NCBI GenBank assembly: GCA_002722255.1
Contig: PBLD01000009.1
Span: 167,528-231,527, forward strand
Direction of reading: 5' to 3'
From: Winogradskyella sp.
GTDB lineage: Bacteria > Bacteroidota > Bacteroidia > Flavobacteriales > Flavobacteriaceae
Length of the DNA: 64,000 nucleotides
In this document: positions 1-8,886 of the stretch, piece by piece
Layout: the number at the start of each line of letters is the position of its first letter
Position numbering within the stretch: position 1 is the stretch's first letter
Notes under the pieces: model-generated
Told to the model about the DNA's origin: nothing
What the model saw: only the letters and a program-made list of their open reading frames with translations
Databases searched by the model: none
Program-made: the position numbers and the translations under genes

Positions 1-122
1 GTTATCTTACCATATTCTGTTTCTAAAACCTTATCACCATTCCATTCAATATTAAATTGTTTTTGTTGCCCAAAAGCGAACAAACCGAACATTATTAGAA
101 CAAAAACAGAGCAATTTTTCAT
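1..122 (-). CDS. porU: Type IX secretion sortase PorU, 5' end only
   Basis: Only the first 40 codons lie in the window; the gene runs off the left edge. The start ATG is at 122-120. The N-terminus has a Sec signal peptide (MKNCSV, a hydrophobic run, then FAFGQQ), and the mature start QKQFNIEWNGDKVL resembles flavobacterial PorU, the outer-membrane cysteine protease that removes C-terminal signals from type IX secretion cargo. Divergent placement next to gldJ is the arrangement I recall in gliding flavobacteria and supports the call. The catalytic region is outside the window, so the assignment depends on the N-terminus and the neighbour. Confidence 0.65.
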   Translation of the reverse strand, partial: MKNCSVFVLIMFGLFAFGQQKQFNIEWNGDKVLETEYGKI

Positions 123-384
123 TTAAGTTTTTTATGATTTAAAAGCCTTATATTCTCAAAAGCAAATACCACTAACCTGATATTGTATAAAATACAGTTG
201 AATAACGGTTAATTTATAGGCTTATTATGGTACTTCAATTTTTATTTCAAAAATACAACAATAATTTATTTTAGTAATCGTTATTAAAGAGCAAAACACA
301 TCGTTAAATCGACCAAAAATCCGTTATTGTGTTCAAAAAAAAGGATGAAATGCATATTTTTTTGAATTTTCAAGCAAAAAAAAG

Positions 385-414
385 TTGTTGGTTTACCTTT
401 AATTGTTATATTGC
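385..414 (+). promoter_or_regulatory. gldJ promoter
   Basis: TTG at 385-387, a 19-bp spacer, then TATATTGC at 407-414, close to the Bacteroidota form TTG-N17-23-TAnnTTTG. It lies in the 331-bp AT-rich region shared by divergent porU and gldJ, where I see no other gene. A start near 420 means the upstream in-frame TTG at 403 cannot be the gldJ start codon. Confidence 0.55.
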
Positions 415-453
415 GGAACTAAAAATTCAACGAGCTTACTTAAACATATGGAT

Positions 454-2127
454 ATGAAAAATGTCTCAAACCTAAAATTTTTAATTGCACTGACGCTTTG
501 CGCTAGTATTGTTAGTTGTAAACGTAACTCTAACTCAGGCAATGTAGATAGTGCTACAGGATGGAAAATCAACGATAAGAATGGTGGTTTTCAGTACAAC
601 ACCAGCTTTAAAGAACAAGAAACACCTCCTGGTACGGCATTTGTTGAAGGTGGAACTTTCACTATGGGTAAAGTACAAGATGACCCAATGCACGATTGGA
701 ACAATACACCAAACCAACAGCACATTCAATCTTTTTATATGGACGAAGCCGAGGTTACTAACGTAAATTATCTTTATTACCTATACTATCTAAAAAGTGT
801 ATATCCACCAGACGATCCTAACTATGCTCTTATATATAAAGGAGCACTTCCTGATACTTTGGTATGGAGAAATCGTTTAGGTTATAACGAAATGATGACA
901 GAAAACTATTTACGTCATCCTGGTTATGCTAATTATCCTGTTGTTGGTGTTAGCTGGATTCAAGCTGTTGAATATGCAAACTGGAGATCTAACCGTGTAG
1001 CTGAAATGTCATTACAAGATGCTGGTTACATTAAAAGAGATGCTCATTTAACAGACTTAAATGCAGAAAGTACTTTTGATGTAGATACATATATCAACGC
1101 ACCAACTGAAACATATGGTGGTAATTCTGAAGTTTTAGAAGGTGGCAAAAGAAGACAACAAACAGACGCTGAAGGAAATCCAATTAATGTTTATGCTAAC
1201 AGAGAAACGGGATTAATTCCTGTAAAATACAGACTACCAACCGAAGCCGAATGGGAATATGCTGCTCTAGGTATGAGCGAATTAAGAAGCTATAACGTAT
1301 ATAGAGGTCGTAAGAAATATCCTTGGGATGGACAATATACAAGATCTGGTAAGCGTGTAAATCGTGGAGATCAAATGGCTAACTTTAAGCAAGGTAAAGG
1401 TGACTATGGTGGAATAGCAGGATGGTCTGATGATGGCGCTGATATTACCGCTGAAGTAAAGTCTTACGAGCCTAACGACTATGGTCTTTATGATATGGCT
1501 GGTAACGTTGCAGAATGGGTAGCAGATGTTTATCGTCCTATCGTGGATGACGAGTTTAATGACTTTAACTACTATAGAGGTAATGTTTACACAAAGAATG
1601 CCTTGAATGAAGATGGTACCGTAAAAATTGTCGAAGTAGATGAAATAGTTTACGACACATTAAGTAACGGTAAAATAATAGCTCGTAATCTTCCAGGAGA
1701 AATTGCAAAAGTACCTGTTGATGATGAAGATACATACTTAAGAACGCAGTTTGACAAGAGTGACAACAGAAACTTTAGAGATGGAGACAAGCGCTCCTCG
1801 CGTTTATACAGAAATAGTTTTGATGAAGGTGATGACAGAGTTGATGTTACAGGAAAAATGTATAACTCACCTAAGCACACTGTAGAGGTAGATTCTGCAA
1901 ATGGTGGACTTATTAGACAATACGATAAGTCTAACAGCAGAACATCTTTAATCAATGATGAAGTAAGAGTTTATAAAGGTGGTTCTTGGAGAGATAGAGC
2001 ATACTGGATAGATCCTGCTCAACGTCGTTATTTCCCTCAAGATATGGCAACAGACTATATTGGGTTTAGATGTGCAGTTTCTAGAGTAGGTTCAAAATCT
2101 GTAAAATCTCAAAAGAAACGTAACTAA
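454..2127 (+). CDS. gldJ: Gliding motility lipoprotein GldJ
   Basis: An outer-membrane-associated lipoprotein required with GldK/L/M/N for gliding and type IX secretion. From the ATG at 454 the protein begins MKNVSN, a hydrophobic segment, then a lipobox IVSC, so a lipidated Cys at residue 22. The body is an FGE/SUMF1-type fold: FVEGGTFTMGKVQDDP near the start, SFYMDEAEVTN, YRLPTEAEWEYAA, YGLYDMAGNVAEWVAD, and the closing VYKGGSWRDRAYW...YIGFRCA. ATG 448 is also possible; the TTG at 403 would add residues before the signal peptide and lies inside the promoter. A strong terminator follows at 2149. Divergent from porU and followed by murF. Confidence 0.95.
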   Translation: MKNVSNLKFLIALTLCASIVSCKRNSNSGNVDSATGWKINDKNGGFQYNTSFKEQETPPGTAFVEGGTFTMGKVQDDPMHDWNNTPNQQHIQSFYMDEAEVTNVNYLYYLYYLKSVYPPDDPNYALIYKGALPDTLVWRNRLGYNEMMTENYLRHPGYANYPVVGVSWIQAVEYANWRSNRVAEMSLQDAGYIKRDAHLTDLNAESTFDVDTYINAPTETYGGNSEVLEGGKRRQQTDAEGNPINVYANRETGLIPVKYRLPTEAEWEYAALGMSELRSYNVYRGRKKYPWDGQYTRSGKRVNRGDQMANFKQGKGDYGGIAGWSDDGADITAEVKSYEPNDYGLYDMAGNVAEWVADVYRPIVDDEFNDFNYYRGNVYTKNALNEDGTVKIVEVDEIVYDTLSNGKIIARNLPGEIAKVPVDDEDTYLRTQFDKSDNRNFRDGDKRSSRLYRNSFDEGDDRVDVTGKMYNSPKHTVEVDSANGGLIRQYDKSNSRTSLINDEVRVYKGGSWRDRAYWIDPAQRRYFPQDMATDYIGFRCAVSRVGSKSVKSQKKRN

Positions 2128-2148
2128 ATTAGACATTAAATAATATTA

Positions 2149-2183
2149 AAAAAGTCCTGATAAATTTATCAGGACTTTTTTAT
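2149..2183 (+). terminator. Terminator after gldJ
   Basis: A perfect 16-bp inverted repeat (AAAAAGTCCTGATAAA at 2149-2164 and its complement at 2165-2180) runs directly into a T tract. It separates gldJ from murF, which starts 11 bp downstream. Confidence 0.85.
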
Positions 2184-2193
2184 TTTTAGACTT

Positions 2194-3474
2194 ATGGAAA
2201 TAGCATCAATTTATAAAAAGTTTGAAGCCTGTGCTTCTGTATCTACCGATACCAGAAAGATTAATAAAAATGACATGTACTTCGCCTTAAAAGGCGATAA
2301 TTTTGATGGCAATAAGTTTGTAAAACAAGCTTTTGAAAGTGGTGCAAAATACTGTGTCATCGATGATAAAAATACAGCAACGACCGACAACTGCATATTA
2401 GTAGATAATGTATTAACAACGCTTCAAGATTTGGCTAATTATCATCGAAATGTAATTAATGTTCCTATAATATCTTTAACGGGAAGTAACGGCAAAACAA
2501 CAACAAAAGAATTAATTAAAGCCGTGCTTAATACCAAATTCAATGTTAATGCTACAAAAGGTAACCTCAACAATCATATAGGAGTACCACTAACCTTATT
2601 ATCGTTTACAAAGGACTTAGATTTTGGCATTGTTGAAATGGGTGCCAACCATCAAAAAGAAATTGAATTTTTGTGCACCATTGCGGAACCCGATTTTGGA
2701 TTAATCACAAATTTTGGAAAAGCACACCTTGAAGGATTTGGTGGGGAAGAAGGCGTTATTAAAGGTAAATCTGAATTGTATGATTATATAAAAGCAAATG
2801 AAAAAATCGCTTTTATAAACTCGGATGACACCAAACAAGTAAAGCAGATTAGTAATTATCAGAATATCATAACATTTGGTAAAGCCAAAGAAAACGACTG
2901 TACTGTTGAGTTTAAAAGTGCTGACCCATTTGTAAACTTAAACTATAAAAATATAGAAATTAAAAGTCAACTTATAGGAGATTACAATTATGGTAATATT
3001 GCTGTGGCAGTAGCAATTGGTCAACATTTTAATGTACCATCTGAAAATATTAAAAACGCAATAGAAAGTTACCAACCAAACAACAACCGATCCGAAATTA
3101 TAAATAAAGATTCTAAAAAAATTATTTTAGATGCATACAATGCCAACCCAACAAGTATGTTGGCTGCTCTTAAAAATCTAAAACAGCTCAATGCAGATCT
3201 TAAATATCTTTTTTTAGGTGATATGTTTGAGCTAGGTAAAGAAGCTGAAAAAGAGCATCAAGCTATCGCCAATTTTACAGAAGACAATTTTGACGAAAAC
3301 ATCTTTCTGGTTGGTGAAAACTTTTATAAAACCACAACCAAATCATCAACTAAAAAATTCAAAAGTTTTGAAGATTTAAAACCTCTTTTAAAAAGTTTAG
3401 ATTTAAGCAATTCTACGGTTTTAATTAAAGGGTCTAGAGGAATGGCTTTAGAACGGATTTTAGAATTCCTATAA
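2194..3474 (+). CDS. murF: UDP-MurNAc-tripeptide--D-Ala-D-Ala ligase MurF
   Basis: Cytoplasmic ATP-dependent Mur ligase that adds D-Ala-D-Ala to UDP-MurNAc-tripeptide, the last soluble step of peptidoglycan precursor synthesis. The 426-residue length is normal for the family. Residues 97-104 carry the P-loop GSNGKTTT; NNHIGVPLT and EMGANHQKEI are Mur-ligase signatures, and DAYNANPTSM and LGDMFELG mark the C-terminal ligase domains. It starts just after the gldJ terminator, so it probably has its own promoter in that short gap or is read through. It ends at a bidirectional terminator facing the tRNA. Confidence 0.95.
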   Translation: MEIASIYKKFEACASVSTDTRKINKNDMYFALKGDNFDGNKFVKQAFESGAKYCVIDDKNTATTDNCILVDNVLTTLQDLANYHRNVINVPIISLTGSNGKTTTKELIKAVLNTKFNVNATKGNLNNHIGVPLTLLSFTKDLDFGIVEMGANHQKEIEFLCTIAEPDFGLITNFGKAHLEGFGGEEGVIKGKSELYDYIKANEKIAFINSDDTKQVKQISNYQNIITFGKAKENDCTVEFKSADPFVNLNYKNIEIKSQLIGDYNYGNIAVAVAIGQHFNVPSENIKNAIESYQPNNNRSEIINKDSKKIILDAYNANPTSMLAALKNLKQLNADLKYLFLGDMFELGKEAEKEHQAIANFTEDNFDENIFLVGENFYKTTTKSSTKKFKSFEDLKPLLKSLDLSNSTVLIKGSRGMALERILEFL

Positions 3475-3481
3475 AATTTAA

Positions 3482-3506
3482 AAATCCAAGTCAAAATCTT
3501 GGATTT
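3482..3506. terminator. Bidirectional terminator between murF and tRNA-Val(GAC)
   Basis: A 9-bp stem AAATCCAAG/CTTGGATTT with a 7-nt loop has A/T flanks on both sides. It can end murF on the plus strand and the tRNA transcript on the minus strand. Confidence 0.75.
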
Positions 3507-3518
3507 ACTCAATTTAAG

Positions 3519-3593
3519 TGGGTCATACTGGATTCGAACCAGTGACTTCTACCCTGTCAAGGTAACACTCTGAACCAACTGAGTTAATGACCC
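3519..3593 (-). tRNA. tRNA-Val (anticodon GAC)
   Basis: On the minus strand a 7-bp acceptor stem (GGGTCAT/ATGACCC), D arm ACTC...GAGT, anticodon stem TTACC/GGTAG with loop TTGACAG (anticodon GAC), and T arm with TTCGAAT fold into a standard 75-nt cloverleaf; CCA is not encoded. It was probably the second gene of a tandem pair with tRNA-Val(TAC), now 46 kb away because the prophage inserted between them. Confidence 0.95.
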
Positions 3594-3606
3594 TTATATA
3601 AACAAA

Positions 3607-3632
3607 AAAAGTTCACATTTCTGTGAACTTTT
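3607..3632 (-). terminator. Hairpin formerly behind tRNA-Val(TAC), now behind the prophage repressor
   Basis: A 10-bp stem AAAAGTTCAC/GTGAACTTTT with a 6-nt loop, followed on the minus strand by a T run. It lies on the chromosomal side of attL. Before integration it would directly follow tRNA-Val(TAC); now it lies downstream of the leftward repressor gene and probably ends that transcript. Confidence 0.7.
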
Positions 3633-3647
3633 GTGGGCGCGAAGGGA
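3633..3647. repeat. attL core (15-bp direct repeat)
   Basis: GTGGGCGCGAAGGGA is identical to 49579-49593, where it is the 3' end of tRNA-Val(TAC) (acceptor and start of T arm) plus two flanking bases. The match stops immediately afterwards (ACTCC here, TTCGA at attR), as expected for a tyrosine-recombinase crossover. Confidence 0.9.
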
Positions 3648-3701
3648 CTCCGATTTCTAAGTTAACTGGTTGATTATTAGATATATTTTTTAGTGTTTGT
3701 G

Positions 3702-4028
3702 TCATTTTTGTGATAAAACACGCTTTAAATCCCTTAATTTTTCCTCAATATCAAGTATGATTTTTTGAGGGTCACTGTTGTAAGAACTAGCGTCTTCATT
3801 GACGAAATCCAAATTGTCTTCAAAAAAAAGATACTGTATCTCTTTTGGAAAATAAGCGACTGCTTTTAATATAAAATCACCACTAGGTCGTTCACCATTA
3901 ATATACCTACTCACAAGTCCTTTGTGTGTGTTGGTGTCTTCAGCAAACTTTGCTTGAGTGACTTTATGCTTCTTTAATACGGTCTTGAAACGTTCGCCAA
4001 AACCATCAGAAATTTTGTTAAAATTCAC
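3702..4028 (-). CDS. XRE-family prophage repressor (CI-like)
   Basis: A 108-residue helix-turn-helix protein with a GTG start. Residues about 12-60 hold an XRE-type HTH (FKTVLKKHKVTQAKFAEDTN, then KGLVSRYINGERPS). It is transcribed leftward and diverges from the early operon, the normal position of a lysogeny repressor. There is no peptidase domain, so RecA-stimulated self-cleavage is not expected. The last gene before attL; its transcript probably ends at the host hairpin at 3607-3632. Confidence 0.85.
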   Translation of the reverse strand: MNFNKISDGFGERFKTVLKKHKVTQAKFAEDTNTHKGLVSRYINGERPSGDFILKAVAYFPKEIQYLFFEDNLDFVNEDASSYNSDPQKIILDIEEKLRDLKRVLSQK

Positions 4029-4045
4029 AATAAGTAAATTTTTAG

Positions 4046-4077
4046 TTTGTTTTATTCACATATAGTGTATATATTTG
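4046..4077 (+). promoter_or_regulatory. Early rightward promoter with putative repressor operator
   Basis: TTTG at 4046-4049, a 20-bp spacer, and TATATTTG at 4070-4077 match the Bacteroidota consensus. A dyad TTCAC-ATATA-GTGTA (4055-4069) fills the spacer up to the edge of the -7 box, where a bound repressor would block the early operon. Related dyads occur at 12572, 12595 and 28813. Confidence 0.65.
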
Positions 4078-4104
4078 AAAACGATTTCTAACAAATATTA
4101 ACAC

Positions 4105-4419
4105 TTGAAAACAAATATAATCAAATTAACACAGCTTTACGGTATGCATTTGCATACAGATGAAAAAGAAGCCGAAAAAGAAGCTGTAAAAGTAGACTAT
4201 CTTTTATCTACTTATCTACCATACGGTTACGTTAAAGATGCTCAAGAAAAATTAAAAAGCGAAAACCGAATAGTTTCTGATTCCATCATCAGACAGGTTA
4301 AGAATCTACATTTCTCAGATTTACAAATCCTTAATATTCTAATTGAACTAGCGAAAAATAATAAGGCTATTGCGGAAGCCAATAAGCAAAAGTTCAAAAA
4401 ACTTTTATCTAATACCTAA
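4105..4419 (+). CDS. Small early protein, possible Cro-like DNA-binding regulator
   Basis: A 104-residue charged helical protein, first gene of the early operon. The segment YGYVKDAQEKL...NRIVSDSIIRQVKNLHFSDLQILNILIELAK has the spacing of a compact HTH (helix, IVSDSIIRQV recognition-like helix, then a packing helix). The start is TTG at 4105; ATG at 4144 is an alternative. Its position opposite the repressor suggests a Cro/CII-type role, which is inference. Confidence 0.6.
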   Translation: MKTNIIKLTQLYGMHLHTDEKEAEKEAVKVDYLLSTYLPYGYVKDAQEKLKSENRIVSDSIIRQVKNLHFSDLQILNILIELAKNNKAIAEANKQKFKKLLSNT

Positions 4420-4424
4420 AATTT

Positions 4425-5012
4425 ATGACAACAACAACACAACCACGAGTTTTTCCTGGCATGCTTTGCCAAGGGATTGAGATTTTTAAAAGTGAATCTG
4501 GTACCAAAGTAATTTCTTCAGGTACAGTAATATCTTTTCACGATATACCTACTCCGATTTATCAAACACTAAAAGAGAGTATGGTTCACAATAAAGAGGC
4601 GCATGCCATATTAAAAGAGTGGTATCCTGAAAGCGAACTTAAACAGGTCGAAAAATTCTCTGAATGTCGATTTGGTGGCTTAGACTTTACTCCAGATATC
4701 ATAGGAAACCAATTACAAGAGGGTGAATATCACGATTGCCCTTTTAGAGGTAAATGCAAAGGTGAAGGAATTGTATGCAAAGCTCTAAAGTACAAAGGAA
4801 ATGTGCTTACAGTTGAAGATATAGAGTTAATCAGACTGCTCAGCACAAGTGACACAAACGAAGTTATTGCAGAAAAGCTAAATATATCCTTAGGGCAATA
4901 CCATAAAATCAAAAAGGATCTATACGCAAGGCTTGGTAATATTCAAACCAAGCAAGAAGCAACATTGATAGCTACAGAACTAAACCTTATAAAGACAACT
5001 AGAACTGATTAA
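4425..5012 (+). CDS. Phage regulator with LuxR/GerE-type C-terminal HTH
   Basis: 195 residues. The C-terminal ~65 residues (LTVEDIELIRLLSTSDTNEVIAEKLNISLGQ... continuing to ELNLI) follow the GerE four-helix pattern, with IAEKLNIS before the recognition helix. The middle has a cysteine cluster (C in SECRFGG, then CPFRGKC and GIVC) that could bind a metal. It follows the preceding gene by 5 bp. It could be the activator of later genes, but nothing in the sequence proves that. The start context AAATTTATGACAACAACA is shared with several other genes in this prophage. Confidence 0.65.
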   Translation: MTTTTQPRVFPGMLCQGIEIFKSESGTKVISSGTVISFHDIPTPIYQTLKESMVHNKEAHAILKEWYPESELKQVEKFSECRFGGLDFTPDIIGNQLQEGEYHDCPFRGKCKGEGIVCKALKYKGNVLTVEDIELIRLLSTSDTNEVIAEKLNISLGQYHKIKKDLYARLGNIQTKQEATLIATELNLIKTTRTD

Positions 5013-5055
5013 TAGCATTCGCTTCTAATTTTAGAAGTGTTGGTTGGTGGTAAGT

Positions 5056-5080
5056 CGCCACTTCGGTGGCGGCTTTTTTT
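5056..5080 (+). terminator. Terminator with UUCG tetraloop
   Basis: CGCCAC-TTCG-GTGGCG at 5056-5071 followed by T7 at 5074-5080. A C(UUCG)G loop is very stable. It probably attenuates the early transcript before the primase genes. Confidence 0.8.
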
Positions 5081-5094
5081 AAAAACTACATTTT

Positions 5095-5205
5095 ATGAAA
5101 CGAAACGAGAGAAAATATAAAGCCACAGCAAAGATTGCATTCTATAGTGCATTTGCTGCTTTTCTAATAATAATACTTTCTAAAGCATTCAGATTATGGA
5201 CGTAA
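5095..5205 (+). CDS. Small single-pass membrane protein
   Basis: A 36-residue reading frame starting at ATG 5095. A basic N-terminus (MKRNERKYK) is followed by one hydrophobic helix (IAFYSAFAAFLIIILS). Its last 10 bases overlap the start of the next gene, suggesting translational coupling. Function unknown. Confidence 0.5.
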   Translation: MKRNERKYKATAKIAFYSAFAAFLIIILSKAFRLWT

Positions 5206-5507
5206 TAAACTTCAGTACAAATTGGAATAACAAGCTAGACTGCAAATGCTTTACAACACTAAGGCTCAAAAATCCTAAAAAGTATCAGCTCAACAAACAA
5301 TACCTTATTAACCTTAAGAAGAATCCAATAAAGAAAGCCGAAATAATCGGTATCAAAACCATCTTCTTTAAAGATATAAATGAGTACATCGCTCACTTAG
5401 ATACAGGCTACTCTCTTGAGGAAACCAAAAATATCTTACTAAAGATGTATCCAAACATCAAGACACATACACAACCTTTTTACTTCATTTTATTAAAAAC
5501 CATATAA
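5196..5507 (+). CDS. ASCH/PUA-like small protein
   Basis: 103 residues. The pattern FTTLRL then KYQLNKQYLI and KKAEIIGIKTIFFKDINEYIA, followed by LDTGYSLEETKNILLKMYP, resembles ASCH-type beta-barrel proteins (RNA/nucleotide binding) found in phages. The similarity is by eye only. It overlaps the membrane protein upstream and sits 13 bp before the primase-helicase. Confidence 0.5.
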   Translation: MDVINFSTNWNNKLDCKCFTTLRLKNPKKYQLNKQYLINLKKNPIKKAEIIGIKTIFFKDINEYIAHLDTGYSLEETKNILLKMYPNIKTHTQPFYFILLKTI

Positions 5508-5520
5508 CCACTACCAATTA

Positions 5521-8358
5521 ATGGCTTACATAGATTACAAAGACGTTTTAGAAGCTACGGATAAAGGATTAGATATCATAGCAATGTATTATCCAGATGC
5601 CAGAAATGCGCTTGAAAGAAAGGATAAAAAATTTAAAATAAGAGAAGAGCGTACAGCTTCAGCAGCTTTAAGATTAAAAAATGACAGTTGGCACGTAACT
5701 GATTTTGGTGGCGACCAAAAGGAACGAAACGCTTTTGGTATCTGTATGCTAGAAACAGGAAAAGATTTCCCTGAAGCTGTAAGGTATCTAGCAGCAATTT
5801 TTAAAGTGAAAGGTTCGGACACCTGGAATGAAATAAAACCAAAATGGTCAACAAGACCTTTAAAAAAAGATGAAGAAGCTGGTGATTATGATATCGAGGA
5901 GAAAGACTTTACAAAGGAAGAGTTAGCCTCTATTGGTCCAAAAGTTACAGCACAGCATTGTAGAGATTTTAAGTTTATAAGCCTTAAGAGTTTTACGTAT
6001 TGTAAAGAAAATGAAGCAAGTGTAACCGAGTCTACTGCAGATTATCCAATCTTTTCCTTTACAAATCCAAGTTGGGAAAAAATTTACCAACCTTTAAGCT
6101 ACAAAAAACAGTATAGGTTCCGTTTTCTTGGTGATAAACCAAAGCGTTTTATGTATGGTTTAGAGCTTATCAAAAAGGCTTACAATCAAAATAAAGAACG
6201 TGTTGAGGAAGAGTATGATAAAGAAGCAGGTAAGCCCATGGAAGACCCAAAGCTCGAACATGCGTTTATTGTATCTGGTGGTAGTGATGGACTAAACCTA
6301 AGAAGTTTTGGGTATTTTCCTGTATGGTTCAATTCAGAGTCTGAGAAAATTTCATTTAAGGAATACCAGGAATTAAAAAAATACGTAAAGGAAGTTATTT
6401 ACGTCCCAGATCTTGATGCATCCGGATTAAAACATGCTCTAGATATTTCCTTAAAGTATCTAGATATCAAAATAATGATGCTTCCTCATTATCTAACTGC
6501 TAAGAGAGATAAACGAGGAAATCCTTGCAAAGATTTTAAAGACTTTGTAGTTCATTTTTATAATCAAAAGGACGATGCTTCTTTCAGCTCAAGGCTAAGA
6601 AAGATTATAAATAATGCTATTCCTGCACAGTTTTGGGATGAAACAAAAACTAAAACAGGAAAAAAATTCTATTTCAGAAACACACAATTTTACAATTTCC
6701 TGAAGCTTCAAGGCTTTGGAAGAATAAAAGACGAGTACACAAAAGATGGTTACCATTTCACCTATGTTAATGGTAACATTGTTAAGAAGGTACTTCCGGT
6801 AGAGATAGAAAGTTTTGTGCATAATTTCCTTAAAGAACGTCAGGCACCAATACCATTAAGAGACTTAGTTTATGGCCAACAGCTTTCGGTAAATAAATTA
6901 AATAAGCTAGACACTTTCAATATAGACTTCTCTTCAGAAGATAGATTACATCAATGGATGTTTTTCAATAATGCCATAATGGAAATATCAAAAGATGATA
7001 TTGTCCTTAAAAAACGAGGAGAGGTTAACAAATATATATGGGAAAGCAAAATGCATGACCATACTATATTTTTAGAGGACCAACACTTCACCATTAAGAA
7101 AGATAAAAACGGAAATGATGACATAGAAATCCACCGTTTTGACAATATGTACTTTAACTATCTAATCAATGCAAGCCGAATTCACTGGCGTAAAGAATTA
7201 GAAGACAGTATAGATAACTACAAAGAAGAAAAGCGCCAAGCATATCTCAAAAAACATAAGTTCAACATTGCAGGTCCTAACTTAGAAGCAGACGAGCAAT
7301 ATGAGCAAAAGCTACATCTTATTAATAAGATTTATGCAATTGGGTACATGCTGCATACATTTAAATCTCCTCAGAAACCTTGGGCTGTATATGCTATGGA
7401 CAATAAGTTAGCAGATATAAATGAAAGTCATGGTGGATCTGGTAAGTCCGTATTTCAAAAAGGACTGCAGCAAATTCTAAAGAAAAACCATTACATACCA
7501 GGAAGGGACCAAAAGAAAACATCAGACGACTTTATTACGCATGGCATTACACCAGATACAGATTACGTCCTGGTGGATGATTGCAACCAATATTTAGATT
7601 ATGGTTTTTTCTTTAGTTGGATAACAGGTGATCTAGAGGTGAATAACAAAAACGGTTTGCGTTTTGTCATTCCTTTTGATGATGTACCTAAAATGTGCTT
7701 TTCTAGTAACTATCCACCTAACAACTTAGATCCATCTTTAGCTAGAAGATTATTATATGTGGTATTCTCAGATTACTATCATCATAATCTGAATGACGAG
7801 TATAGAGAAAGTAGAAGTGTGTCAGATGATTTTGAGGGTAAATCTTTGTTTAAAGACTTTGATGAAATGCAGTGGAATAAGTTTTATAATTTCTGTGCAG
7901 AATGTATCAAGTTTTACCTGTCAAGAGAAGATAAGGTAGAACCACCAATGAATAATGTAAAAATGCGAAACTTATTGAGTGAAATGGGTGAGCGCTTTAA
8001 AGAATGGGCAGATGGCTTCTTCTTAAAAACTACTGCTACAAATCATCCATTATACCTAGATGCGTTTTTTCAAAGGGAATTTGCTTACCAGGACTATAAA
8101 GATAAAGCTGGTGGAAAAATAACAGCGACTAAGTTTAAATCTCGTATGGGAGCATATTGCGAATACAAAGGTTGGATTTTTAATCCTTCTGATGTAAAAG
8201 GCTATAGAGCTAAAGAAAAGCGCATTATACAAAATGTTAATGGTACTTCAGTAGAAATGTTCTACATAAAAACACGTATAGAGGATCTTCAAGTCAACGA
8301 TGAGGAAGTGGTACCAAAACCAGAAGACGATATAGATAACGATTTACCATTTAATTAA
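5521..8358 (+). CDS. Primase-helicase fusion (Toprim + SF3-type helicase)
   Basis: 945 residues; the main replication protein of the phage. The N-terminal ~100 residues (IREERTASAALRLK, WHVTDFGGDQK, then GICMLETGKDFPEAVRYLA) resemble a primase zinc-ribbon domain that lacks the usual cysteines. A Toprim-like region follows (AFIVSGGSDGLNLRS ... YVPDLDASG, D-x-D near 297-299). The helicase has Walker A HGGSGKS near 636-642, Walker B YVLVDDC, sensor CFSSN and an arginine pair in LARRLLYVVF. The C-terminus ends EDDIDNDLPFN, an acidic hydrophobic tip like the SSB tail. First large gene after the terminator at 5056. Confidence 0.9.
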   Translation: MAYIDYKDVLEATDKGLDIIAMYYPDARNALERKDKKFKIREERTASAALRLKNDSWHVTDFGGDQKERNAFGICMLETGKDFPEAVRYLAAIFKVKGSDTWNEIKPKWSTRPLKKDEEAGDYDIEEKDFTKEELASIGPKVTAQHCRDFKFISLKSFTYCKENEASVTESTADYPIFSFTNPSWEKIYQPLSYKKQYRFRFLGDKPKRFMYGLELIKKAYNQNKERVEEEYDKEAGKPMEDPKLEHAFIVSGGSDGLNLRSFGYFPVWFNSESEKISFKEYQELKKYVKEVIYVPDLDASGLKHALDISLKYLDIKIMMLPHYLTAKRDKRGNPCKDFKDFVVHFYNQKDDASFSSRLRKIINNAIPAQFWDETKTKTGKKFYFRNTQFYNFLKLQGFGRIKDEYTKDGYHFTYVNGNIVKKVLPVEIESFVHNFLKERQAPIPLRDLVYGQQLSVNKLNKLDTFNIDFSSEDRLHQWMFFNNAIMEISKDDIVLKKRGEVNKYIWESKMHDHTIFLEDQHFTIKKDKNGNDDIEIHRFDNMYFNYLINASRIHWRKELEDSIDNYKEEKRQAYLKKHKFNIAGPNLEADEQYEQKLHLINKIYAIGYMLHTFKSPQKPWAVYAMDNKLADINESHGGSGKSVFQKGLQQILKKNHYIPGRDQKKTSDDFITHGITPDTDYVLVDDCNQYLDYGFFFSWITGDLEVNNKNGLRFVIPFDDVPKMCFSSNYPPNNLDPSLARRLLYVVFSDYYHHNLNDEYRESRSVSDDFEGKSLFKDFDEMQWNKFYNFCAECIKFYLSREDKVEPPMNNVKMRNLLSEMGERFKEWADGFFLKTTATNHPLYLDAFFQREFAYQDYKDKAGGKITATKFKSRMGAYCEYKGWIFNPSDVKGYRAKEKRIIQNVNGTSVEMFYIKTRIEDLQVNDEEVVPKPEDDIDNDLPFN

Positions 8359-8364
8359 AAATTT

Positions 8365-8661
8365 ATGACAGCAACAGAAACAACAACAGTAGAAGAAGTC
8401 TCTATCAAGATGCGGCTTGGTAAAGCAGAAGACTTTAGAATCGAAGTGCCAGAACTTGACACTAATGGAATTTGGAAAACAATTAAAAAACCAAAGATTG
8501 GTCAACCTTATTGGTTAAAAAGTCAGGTTAACAATCAGTTTGACAACAGAAATTATCAGATATCTGAAGATACGGATTGGACAGAATTCAAAGACTATCT
8601 GCGTAGAGATATGGTTTATGTACCACTAAGCTATTTTGAACTTTTAGAAATCAACCAATGA
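8365..8661 (+). CDS. Conserved phage protein, unknown function
   Basis: 98 residues, unrecognised. Begins MTATETTTVEEVSIKM with the shared ACA-rich start, and contains GKAEDFRIEVPELD and YWLKSQVNNQFDNRNYQI. It lies 6 bp after the primase-helicase and its stop overlaps the next start, so it is part of the replication operon. Confidence 0.6.
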   Translation: MTATETTTVEEVSIKMRLGKAEDFRIEVPELDTNGIWKTIKKPKIGQPYWLKSQVNNQFDNRNYQISEDTDWTEFKDYLRRDMVYVPLSYFELLEINQ

Positions 8662-8858
8662 AACCATTATACTCAGACTCAGAGCTCGTTACTATGGCGC
8701 AAAATTGCGAAACCATCCTAGAGCTTATTAAGATAGCAGAAACTTTAAAGTATCTCTACGAAGAGCACGGACAGAACATAAGCCTTCATGGCTTTAGGCT
8801 CTTAACACATCTAAGAGTAAGACAACTCATTAATACGCCAAATGGCAACAAAATTTAA
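8658..8858 (+). CDS. Small helical protein, unknown function
   Basis: 66 residues, predicted mostly helical (ETILELIKIAETLKYLYEEHG). Its ATG overlaps the upstream stop (ATGA), indicating translational coupling. Not recognised. Confidence 0.55.
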   Translation: MKPLYSDSELVTMAQNCETILELIKIAETLKYLYEEHGQNISLHGFRLLTHLRVRQLINTPNGNKI

Positions 8859-8886
8859 TATCAATTAACAATTAAATATAAAATTT

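Noticed and set aside
3607-3632. GTTCAC...GTGAAC hairpin as another repressor operator
   Set aside because: It lies outside the prophage, has a 6-bp centre instead of 5, and is better explained as a tRNA terminator.
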